Shown here one piece after another: positions 30,696 to 41,300 of a stretch of 64,000 nucleotides of DNA (position 1 is the stretch's first letter; every line of letters begins with the position of its first letter). A program made the position numbers and the translations under genes. Source of the stretch: Scatophagus argus (taxonomy: Eukaryota; Chordata; Actinopteri; Scatophagidae). The stretch spans positions 149,001 through 213,000 of the forward strand of contig NC_058510.1 in assembly GCF_020382885.2 (NCBI RefSeq), in the 5' to 3' direction. Below the pieces are notes generated by a model. The model saw only the letters and a program-made list of their open reading frames with translations, had not been told where the DNA came from and did no database searches.

Positions 30696-33530
30696 TCACA
30701 GAGAGGGAGCGAGAGAGAGAGAGAGAGACGGGTCAGAGAGAGAGACAGGTCGAAGAGAAGAGAAAGCTCACTCACTCACCACTTCAAAGTCGATGTCTCT
30801 GATGTTGCAGAAGGCACTGATGATGTCACTTCTGCAGAACCACTGATTGGCTCTCTGCTCTCGGTCCTTCCTGGGAGTCAGACGACACAGAGCCTCTGAC
30901 AGGCTGACCTGCAGCTCGTAGTCTAAAGCATCAGCCAACACAAACAGATCGCAGCTCAGTGTCATGTGATTGAACGTTTCAACATCACGCTTCCCGTTTA
31001 CATCCCTTAAAGCAGTGATTCCCAACTGCTGTGCTGCGGCATTTGTCGGTTGTGCTGGGGGGGGGGGGGGGCATCCGGCTTCACCTGATCAACACTCTGG
31101 GCAGGCGCTGTGCGGTGGCGGGCAGAGCGGCCAACTGATCCAAGCATTTTTGCCCGACGGCACGCCACACAGTCTTTCTAATGTTAGAGGTGTGCCGTGG
31201 CTCAGAAAAGATTGGGAAACATTGCCCTAAAGCGTGATGGAACGGTTTCAAAACCATCACCTGGCCTCATTTCCAGCTCCCCCAGTGGCCATCCGCAGTA
31301 CTGCAGTGACAAATTCCCCTGCAGCGCAGAAACAATTTTCCCTCACAGACAACAGACATTTAGCTGCCTCTTAGAGCTCAGATTAAAACTCGCCTCCAAC
31401 TGTCAGAAGGGCTGCTGCCATCTGGGCTCTGTCAGACAGACGGGTAAACAGTCAGACAGGTAGACAGTCAGTCAGACAGACAGGTAGACAGTGTGTACTC
31501 AATGTATATTACAGTATTTGGGTCTGGTTTTGGTCATTCTGGATCAGTCTCCTCTGTTCTCTGCTCAGAGACTCCAGGATGCTGTTAAACGTCCGGATGG
31601 CCTGAAACAAGAAAAACAACTTCTGCAAATCAGAACACACCAGAAACCCGCAGAGCAGCAGAACAAACCAGACCAGTAAAGACCAGAAAAGTACAGACCA
31701 GTCCAGATCAGTTGAGACCAGTACACAGAGAATTTGGGGTTAAAGGTTTCTTTATGTGATTACCTCCAGCCTCAGTGGAAAGTGGATTTGTGATTCCATT
31801 GCAAACCGAGCCAACTGAAGAAGAACCACAGACAGCTGACTGACTGAGAGACAGACAGGTAGAGAGACAGACGGGTGAGTTCGGAAGCCTACACGTGACA
31901 CAAAGGGAATCAATTCTGAATGATAAGCAGAAGCAAACCTGGGAGAGAAGCTTGACCCAGCAACTGTCAGACCGAAAGACACGTAGGCAAACACACAGAC
32001 AGGCAGACAGACAGGCGAGATTACATCCTTAACAACAGGGATGTGTCTAAATAGCATTCTATTGGTCAGAGTTCTCGAAGCCCAAACTGCTACAAATCAA
32101 GTTCTTGAGTCAGTTCTCAACGTTGTCCAACCCCTTAACCGATCCCCCAACCGATACTAGCTGATACCCCGACCGATCCCACAACTGATATCCCAACCGA
32201 TCTGCCAAGTGATCCCCCAACCGATACCCCAACCGACATCCCGAATTCTGCCTTAGTATTTCAGATTTTTTCTCAATATGTTTAGCAAACAGGAGACTTC
32301 ATTTCCCAGCAGACTCCTCACCAGGAAGTAGTCATAGAATGCCTCAGTGAGGCTTAGCAAGGGGGCAGAGTTCTTCTGGAGGTCAGACGTCAGCAGGTCA
32401 TGAACAGCTTCAAACCACAACAACACCTAAACAAAAACAAACAACAATAAACAAACAAGAACATCAAACAAAAAACAGATGGTAATAAAGAGTCCATAAA
32501 GACCAAAACTTTCTGTTTTTTCTGAAAACAATAAAACAAACACTTTTCAACAGACACTCGTTCCTTTATGCAGTCACAGATTAGTGACAAACAGATTACT
32601 TTAGCAGTCAGTCCGAGGTCGATGAGGGTCTCCAGGTCATCTCTGCTGTCTGACAGGGTCTCTAAAGACTTCAACACAACTAGGACTTTGCTGAAACCAG
32701 AACCACACAGATCCTGCAACAACAAACAGCAACAATAAACAGTAAACAGCAACAAACAGTAAACAGTTAATTCAGAGACAGGAAATCATGGTGACCACTC
32801 AGCCCCGTAACCTTAGTAACCAGTTGGTCGAGTCTGGTGAGTGTGATGGTGGACAGTCCTTCATGGCGAAGCACAGAAACCAGATTACATGAATCTTCAT
32901 GGATCAAACAGTCCTCCATCTTCAGCTCCAACTGAGAGACACAGACACACACACACACGTTTGACTTTGAAAATATGTCAGAATTTAGTCTAACCAACTA
33001 ATTCTAATTACAATTTATCATTAAACAAATAAAAACAGAGATATTCTCGGTGATTATTAATATTTTATCTTTTATAACCCTCTGTGCACCAAAATGCATC
33101 TGAACATTTCAACCAGATAGCCAAGAAGTCTGATGTTGCACAGGAAGTCAACCACAGAAACATGGCTGCAGTTCTCCACTTTGCTCAGATTCTCCCTCCT
33201 TCACTTTGATTGTCTAAACCTGTGAATGAAACGCACCACATCCTGGAGACTGACAGCAGGTGGCGCTGCAGGTTGCAGTGTGTGACGGGGTGGCCAAAAA
33301 AAAAAAACCAGGAACAAACAAGTTTCAGACTGTAGTCTAATTGATTTGATTGATTTTAATTCGATTCTGTCATTAAAACCTTCAGCCTGAAGTTAAACGG
33401 ACGACCAATCATCTTTCAACGCGTTTCAGTCCCCAAAATATGTTTTAACATCAGACCGACAATCAATCAAAGACAAAATAGATTAGTTAGAGCAGAAATG
33501 AGGACAATAATCAATAAATTCATTTACCAT
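25940..33530 (-). CDS. sycp2l: Synaptonemal complex protein 2-like (22 coding exons)
   Basis: It is a meiotic chromosome-axis protein of the SYCP2 family, expected in germ-cell nuclei. Exons in order: 33530-33528, 32931-32812, 32713-32600, 32426-32322, 31814-31764, 31601-31513, 30954-30780, 30658-30606, 30522-30477, 30395-30303, 30190-30118, 29864-29722, 29561-29438, 28078-28029, 27967-27898, 27719-27640, 27575-27533, 27348-27268, 27189-27011, 26631-26566, 26292-26234, 26066-25940. The total is 1944 nt, 647 residues (human about 812). Family blocks: [47 protein letters not shown]. The C-terminal part ([32 protein letters not shown]) looks coiled-coil, and the end is basic. SYCP2L is preferred over SYCP2 because gcm2 is adjacent, as in human 6p24. 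Exons 1, 2, 17 and 21-22 rest on phase and splice signals more than on similarity; some donors (GTTACG, GTCTTC) are weak. Confidence 0.85.
28271..29285 (+). mobile_element. Tc1-like transposon with decayed transposase
   Basis: Terminal inverted repeats: CACTATATTGCCAAAAGTAT at left, ACTTTTGGCAATATAGTG at right. Transposase remnants include the first catalytic Asp in [10 protein letters not shown] (about 28805). Frames are broken at several places, so it is not autonomous. It sits in a sycp2l intron, antisense to the gene. Confidence 0.85.
30660..30770. repeat. GA-rich minisatellite in a sycp2l intron
   Basis: (GA)n mixed with GACGGGTCAGAGAGAGAGAC units, closely matching the array in the last gnal intron. 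It abuts the acceptor of the exon at 30658-30606, so on the transcript strand it forms the pyrimidine tract. Confidence 0.85.
31013..31224. mobile_element. hAT-type MITE with 8-bp target duplication
   Basis: About 212 bp bounded by CAGTGATTCCCAAC and GATTGGGAAACATTG, which are imperfect inverted repeats. The flanks CCTTAAAG (31005-31012) and CCCTAAAG (31225-31232) form an 8-bp duplication with one mismatch, the size typical of hAT elements. A poly-G run occurs inside. No coding capacity. It lies in a sycp2l intron. Confidence 0.65.
32130..32245. repeat. Degenerate CCCCAACCGAT tandem repeat
   Basis: About nine units of 11-16 bp (CCCCAACCGATA, CCCGACCGATCC and so on) in a sycp2l intron between the exons at 31814 and 32322. 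Confidence 0.7.
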
Positions 33531-34581
33531 CGTGTCTCTCCTCTTGGCGTGTCGGGAACGCGCACAACCGCGCGCACAGCTGCTGCTAATTTACTCATCA
33601 GAGGGTGACGGGCCACGCAAGCGCAGAGATAGGAAATAGTACCGACAGCTGCAGCGGAAGGATATCAGCTTCACTTCAACCAAAATCAGCAGCGGGGAGT
33701 TTAATTAAAAAGAAATAAATTAAAATCGAATTGAATTTTTAATTCATTTAAAACTCACAGAGGGGACATTTAATTTACATCCGAATCGACAATATATAGA
33801 TAGATATTATACCTTTAATATGAATTTAGTATTTATTTCTAATGTTTTATTTTTAACTGAATTGTAATTGAGTGTTCACATATTTAATTACTATTAACTG
33901 TTTAATAAAAAGCGTCCTCAGCTTTAGAAACTTTTGTTTTATCTGTTGTCTACAGGACTTTCTAAAAGATGATATTTTAAATTTTTTTCTCGATTCTGCA
34001 GTGGATAAATTAAAGGAATTAATCTTTATTTCTGCTTTCTTAAATGGATAAGATGCACAGCTTAAGAGCTTTCAAGGTCACCGAGAAAACCTGCATAAAG
34101 AACTGGAAGTTTGCTTCAGATTAAACTGAAATGTTGACAGCTTTTTTATTAAGGTGTGAATAAATGACTATAATCTATTAAAGGATTTTAAAGAGTTTCA
34201 GAGGATTCATCACCTGACTGTTACAGTGGAGGCAAGCTGAGTGGATGGATCATCATCGTCGCCTCATTTAGCGATGATAAAAACATTTTAGAATATAATG
34301 TGGTGGCTTATGAAACACGTTAGAGTATACAGCACAAACTTTTAGCTCAGGATGTGCGAATCAGTTTAAAATCACTTCATCATTCATGAAAAATACTTAT
34401 GATATAACAATACTTACTTACTTATAATTATGTTTCAGTTAATTAAGCAGGCAGACAGGTGAGCAGGCCGTCAGGTAGATGCTGACGTCCTCTCGTCCTC
34501 TAATGGATGACTAATGAGTTTGTTTGTTTTAGGAGAAACACTGAAGTGTTTACACAACACACACACTCTCTCACTCTCTTT

Positions 34582-34613
<32 letters not shown>

Positions 34614-35214
34614 CACTCTCTTTCTCTCTCACACACACACACATTTCTGTGTGGACTGACGGCTCCACGTGTGTCAAGGGGTTACAGCAGAAAACCTTAT
34701 AAGTTAAATAATAATAATACCAATAATAATAATAATAAAATAAATAAATGAAACTAAAGATGTAAGTCGAAATAATGATTTTTTTTCGTTTTCAAGTCTG
34801 TCGTGACGTCACCAATCAATCAAAACGTTTGATCGCCATAAAGAGCGAAGAGCAGGAGAGTCCTGATACCGAAGCGTCGCTCTGATCAATAACTTTATCG
34901 ACAGTCATATTCGGGATCAATAACAAACTCCTCCCCGCCTCTCGCGCTCGTGGCTCCACGCTCACCTGTTCTGTCACTTCGTACCTGAGGCTCACCGGAG
35001 CAGCACGCGCTCCGCGAGGACTTTGTTTTCCGTTTTCTGTCTTCTGCTTTTCTTTTTAAAACTTTACACACAAAGTCATAAACTCAGAGCAGCTTCCGGT
35101 TAGAAACGTTTCACATTAAAACTTAATCTCGTAAATTTCTGGATTTATTTTTGTTTTTGCGGACTGATCTGAGGTCAGTTTCTCCTGTCAGCCCTCTTCA
35201 GTTTGAACTGAACC
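33531..35214. promoter_or_regulatory. Divergent intergenic region between sycp2l and gcm2
   Basis: CpG-rich sequence at 33540-33660 probably holds the sycp2l promoter, and a second GC-rich patch at 34860-35010 the gcm2 promoter. Between them is AT-rich DNA and a (CT)n/(CA)n tract at 34560-34650. The short open frames there are repeat artefacts. Confidence 0.4.
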
Positions 35215-35346
35215 TTGAGGATCAGAATCAGGACCAGGATCAGAACCAGTACCAGAACCAGGATAAGGATCAGGACCAGGACCAGAACCAGGGACAAGTC
35301 CAGGACCAGGATCAGGACCAGGACCGTGATCAGGATCAGGATCAGG
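35215..35346 (+). repeat. (GACCAG/GATCAG)n repeat adjoining the gcm2 start codon
   Basis: About 21 hexamer units with A/T/C variation at the third base end directly at the gcm2 ATG (35347). If transcribed, they form the proximal 5' untranslated region. The tract is open in the gcm2 frame (Arg-Ile/Arg-Thr) but has no in-frame ATG. Confidence 0.9.
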
Positions 35347-38300
35347 ATGTCGCGGGCGGAGGAGCGCGAGGAGGCGGACTGCGTGTGTTCGGTAGGGATG
35401 AAGTTCACGTGGGACATCAACGACCCCAAACTGCCGCAGGTAACAAACTGATCAATACCTGATCGATACAGACCGGACGAACCAGATGATCTGTAAATTC
35501 TGACTCATTTCAAATAATTTCAATTTCAAAATTAAAGAAACAGAAACGGATCAAACCGAAAGTGTTTTTTGCTGTCGGAGAGCAGACACACGTGTCTCAG
35601 ACTGAAAAGATGTTTTATCCACAACGACCATCGAAAATAAAATAAAACTGAACAGAAAACCGTCAAGTCAAACGTGCCGTTAAATACACGTGAATCTGGC
35701 GTTGGGGTTCGGTTTACACTCAGCCTGGTGCTTTGAGGTTTTATCAGCCGCAAAAAACAACAAAAAAACAATTAAAATAAGAATTAACAGAAGCATTTCT
35801 TTTACTTTCTTGTATGTGAAAAACTGCACAGAGTTTGTTTTTCAGCTGGCTGATCTTAGGGGAAAAAAATCTAAATAAATTAAAATGAAATGTGTGTTGA
35901 AAACGTTTCCACCGCAGTCTGAAAAGGCCGAAGAAAATCTTTAAATGAACACAATGAAGAAAAAGAAGTTTGTTTGTCTGTTTCTGCTCAATCCCTAATG
36001 CTGTGAACATTAAATATTAGTTTTGTTTTATTTACTGTAAGATACAGATTAAAGTGAACAGTTGGTGATTTTCTTAAATATTTAATTATTTGTTCAGAGT
36101 TTGGTTGGAATCTATAGTCCATCACTTCTGCTGGACTCACGTTTTTAAAATCTTGATTATTGCAGCTAAAAATGACTTTAAATAAAAGTCCTTTAACATT
36201 AAATCTAAATTCATAAAATGGCATGGCAGGTGATATTTGTAACAATATCAGCACAGTGAGGAAAAGAGTTTAATAAACCGGGCTGTACAGTAAAAAAGTT
36301 AATCAATATTCAAACCCAATTCTGAACACAAGCTCAGCAGAAATCAAAACCTCCACCCAAACCCGAACAAAAACACGTGCAGTTTTTAGAGTATTTAAGA
36401 AAATGACAAAATGTCACATGTTAATTATTCATTGAAATATTAACGTTTCCTGCACCTCATGTTTTAATTCTGAGGTAAAGCTGAGGTAAAGCCACAGATT
36501 CAGTGAATGAATGTGCTGAAAAATAAATCCTTTAATTTCAATTGGTTTAAGTTTTGAACCAAAAACTGTCAGCTCTCAGACATTCAGTCGCTTCATGGGC
36601 TTAAAGCTTACAGAAACATCACAGGACGCATGGACACATGGACACAAGTCTAACTAATTTAAATCTGAACACAAAACTGGAACCATCTTACCAGGTGATC
36701 TTTTCAATTAAAAATCAATTAATCAGATCACTTTATCAGCCCGATGAAATAAAACTCAGCTGATTAAAAGTTCAGATTGTGACAGTAAAATGAAGTGAGT
36801 GAAACTTCAGCCCAGATGTGCTGACATCCTCAGCCTCACACACAACCTGACCTGTGTGTGTGTGCTGTCTTTACCAATCAGCAGTGAGCACAGGCAGCAG
36901 GTGAAAGATGAGACTGTTCAGTTCTTGTCCAGAACTGGATCCCCAGTTCCCCTCCAGCAGGACCTACCAGGACTGGAAAGGTTAGGGTCTGCAGCCCTCC
37001 GTCTCCAGAGGGGACACAGTGTGAGCTGTGGACAAAGAGGGACAGCAGGACAAACTGATAGCTCATTCGACTGTTGGTATCAGTTTGTCCATAAGTGTGG
37101 GATGTTCGTATGTTTGAGAAAACCTCATATTAAGCATTAAAAATATTTGAAGTGTGTGTAAAACAGTGTGTGCGAGATCTGCACTGCTCAGTTGAGTTTT
37201 AGAAATACTTTTCATGAATTTAATGCACATGATTCTGTGCATTTCAAAAGTTTCCTGCAGTGTCAGGTTATTGAAGAGTTCACAGTTGTTTCCTGAAGGT
37301 TATCTGAAGGTTGTGTTTGCGTGTGAGAGAGAGAGAAGCAGCTGACTCAACTCTTCACTCTGTTGTTGCTCAAACAGTAAAAACTGGTTTTTATATTTTT
37401 GTTTTCAGTGAGACCAGTGAGTTTCTCAGACTGAACAGCTGACCCAGAGTCAGCTCTCACACTGATCAATATCTCCGACTGAACGACGGCATGCAGCATA
37501 ATCCTATGCCAGGATAGAAAATAAAGCCGCAACTTTTAAAGCACTATTTTTATTGAAAGGCTAACATTTTTTTCTTTTAATTTTTATTATTACTATTTAA
37601 TTAGTAGTTTGTTATTTTACAATTTTTATTCATATATCATGGGCTGAACTACTGGTTTTAATTCAGACATTTCTGTGCATCTTATGTTATGTTCATCTGC
37701 TTGTTGTAAAGCAATTTGTAACTCAGTACAAATAAACTTAATTATTATTATTAGCATTATTATTATTATTTTAAACATTTTTGATTTCTGAACCTACATG
37801 TACAGCCTGAAGCAGTTCTCCATCTCCATCCTTCAGTCCTGTCGGATACGAAAATACAAAAGCTTTAGAGCAGTTAAAGGCTTTAAATGGCTGCACTGAA
37901 CCCGAATAGAAAACAGTTGATAAGCTGTGAGTGAAATCTCCTGGAAGGAAGGCAAAATAATCTCAAGAAATTAAAATGAGCTCAGTTTGATCTTTAATTC
38001 TTCATCAGCACAAGACATGAACCACACCAATAACCAGTCAGGAGGTCACCGGTCAACAGACCAACTAACCTGTCGATCTACCTCTTCGTCTCTCTGACTG
38101 TCTGTCTGTCTGTCTGTCTGCAGGACACGAAGCAGTTTGACTCGTTCCAGGAGTGGACAGATGGTTACGTTCGTTTTATCTACAGTGGTGAGAAACTTTC
38201 ACACGTCCAACATAAAAACATTTAAACTCACAAAAGTTTCCTGATGAAATCTTTTTAGTTGACAGAGTGACAGAATTCTGATCAATATGAATATTAAACA

Positions 38301-41300
38301 GGAATGTAAATATTCATCCTGTTACTGTTTGAATTCCCAATGTATTTTATTAACAATATGTTAAGAATGTTTGCAGATCAGAAGAAATACTGTTATACAT
38401 CTTTTTATTATCTTCACAAATTTTCATGTTCACAAAAGTAAATTTTGTAACAGCCTCAACTTCAGTATTCTGAAATGAAAAGCAACAAGACCCTCAACAA
38501 ACCAAAACTGCTCAAAATTTCTTCTTTATGTCTTCTGTTTTCTTGTCTTTAAATCATTTAGCCCTTGGATTTCTAGACAATTGGTGTTTATTATTGCTGA
38601 GTTTTGTAATTAATATTTGGGAAACATTTGTAATTCCTACAAAAAATTACCAGCTTACCTGTCAGTCACAGCTAACTCATTCAGGCTAACTGCAGATGAA
38701 CCCTCCCTTTGAGCTAACTCCCCAAGCTAACTCATATGCCCCATCATTTTCACATCATGTGTCATCCATCTATCCATTTTCTATACCGCTTATCCGTTAG
38801 GGTTGCGGGGGAGCTGGAGCCTATCCCAGAGGCGGGGTTCACCCTGGACTGGTCGCCAGTCAATCGCAGGGCCACATCATGTGTCATTTCAGGGCTAATT
38901 CAATTCAATTCAGTTTCATTTCAGTTTATTTATATAGCACCAATTCACAACAAAAGTTATCTCATGACACTTTCCAATTTGAGCAGGTCTAGACCAAACT
39001 CTTTAATTAAATTGTAAATAGAGAGAGCCCAACATTCCCCCTTGAGCAAGCACTTGGTGACAGTGGAGAGGAAAAACTGCCTTTTAGAAGGCAGAAACCT
39101 CGGAGCAGACCCCGGCTCAAGATGGGCGGGATAATAATATAGAGAGGGTGTCCGCCTCCCGGACCGAAACCGGAAGGTTAAGTAGTTCATTCATGACAAA
39201 ATCAATTCAACAGTTGCTAATTTATTAAGGAAACTCTTCACAGTGTTGGTTAGTTTATTGTTTCCTGGCTGAAGAAAACAGATTTAAGATAACTAAACAG
39301 TTCAAGACACCTAACAGTTTAAGCTAACTGAACACTGAGCTAACAGTGTTTGTGTTTTCAGCTTGTCGTTGTTGTTGTTGTTGTTTTTGTTTACCAAATG
39401 ACAAAACCTCTCAGAGGGAGCCTATCAAACTAATTCATCAGTGTAATCCCACTCATTACCCAGTTGAAGACAAATCATTTTAATTTATCAGATTGGTTAA
39501 GCTAATTCATCAAGCTAACTCAATAGTGCTCAGATAACTAACTCAACACTGATCTAACAAGTTATTTTCATATCTTTAGTGTGTCCTTTTTTCCTATAAT
39601 GATTTTTAAAAAAAAAGGTTCACAGAGATTAACCAAACTCTTTTAAAGAGTCATCAGGTAAAGCTAACTCGTTACTTTAACTTATCAGATGATGGACTGG
39701 TTATGCAGCAGGTAGTTTGATTTGTCACAGCAGGAAACTCACGGGCGGACTCAGTTCCAGTAACAGTGACAGCCACCACACACATCACCAGGGTTCCCTC
39801 TAAGTGGATTGCAGCCATTTTAATTGACTTTCCTGCTATGACATGTCAACCTATCCATTTATTAAGCTAAAACCTTGGATGAAGATAACTAAACTCATTT
39901 GACGGTTTAAAGACAGCTTGAAGATAGGTCTCAGTTCGGTCACTTGTGTCGGTTTATTTTGTACCTGAAAATCTTAAAGACTTCGGGCTAATGTGGTAGT
40001 TTCAGCTAAATTAAAGGAATGTGATTGTACTGTTTTAGCTAGCTGTTTTTCATTTTTAGCTCAATATAAGAAAATCCAGAGATGTTAAACTACCTTTCGG
40101 CTAACTGTTGGTGCGTTTCTAGCTGAAGATAAGAATGCTCAGAGACATCTTTCTGGCTGGGCGATGAGAAACACCAACAACCACAACTGCCAGATCCTAA
40201 AGAAGTCATGTCTTGGTGTGGTGGTCTGTTCTCGAGGCTGCACGCTGCCTGACGGCTCCAGACTTCAGCTCCGCCCTGCCATCTGTGATAAGGCCCGGCA
40301 GAAACAGCAAAGTAAGAAAAGTCAGAACCTTTTAAAGCTCCACTTGCGTCCATGTTTACCTGACCAAACTCTTTGTGTTTTAGAGAAACTATGTCCAAGC
40401 TGTAGCGCCACATTGGAATTGCTGCCGTGTCGCGGTCACAGCGGTTACCCAGTCACCAACTTCTGGAGAGTTGACGGAAAGGCAATTTTCTTTCAGGTCA
40501 CAACTTTTACTCTCTACTGATTCATCAGATCAGACAGCACACATAGGCTAACATGCTGCACATACTAACAAATTAAAATATGCTAACTGGATAAATAATA
40601 TTGCATATTTAGCTGTCACACATCTGAATATTTACACCAGATCTTGAACACTAACCAGCACTTAGACACCTAACTGGGTTTGAATCTGATTTTGCCGTAT
40701 TTAAAGATGGCAGACATGAGAGCTCGCCAAAAGTGAAGTCAAAACATGTGCCCTGCCCCCTGGTGGCTGGCTGCAGTACGGTTATACGGGGGGGGGGCCC
40801 TCCATGTTTGCAGAAGGGACATGGGCCAAACAAAAAATCCATAGTACATGTCAAATGGTCTAAAGTACATCCTAAAACAGATCTGAAACAGGTCCTGCCA
40901 GTCTAAACAGGTTTCAGCCACGTACAAACAGCCTCAAGAGGGCTAAACTAAATGGACTTCTAAACATATTAATATCATTAACAGTCAGAGCAGGTCTAAA
41001 CCATATCCTGGAAACCAGATCAGAACAGATTAAAAGAGGCACTGACAGGTCAAAAACCAGATTCTGAAGGTCAACCTTATTTTAAGCCTGAACCTGACAA
41101 TCAAAAATATTCTTTTTGTGGTCCTTCAGGCCAAAGGGGTTCATGATCATCCCAGACCAGAGTCAAAGTCTGAAACTGAAGCCAGAAGAAGTTCAGTGAA
41201 GAGACGGGTCAGCTCCCCGCCATACACACCAAAGAGACGACTCATCGAAACACAGGTTTCAACTATTGAACAACATTTATTAATATTGATGTTGTGTATG

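Noticed and set aside
25940-33530. Synaptonemal gene as sycp2
   Set aside because: Direct neighbour gcm2 and the shorter length match SYCP2L; similarity alone would not settle it.
35175-35429. Minus-strand Leu/Ile/Val-rich frame resembling a membrane protein
   Set aside because: It is the complement of the GACCAG hexamer repeat.
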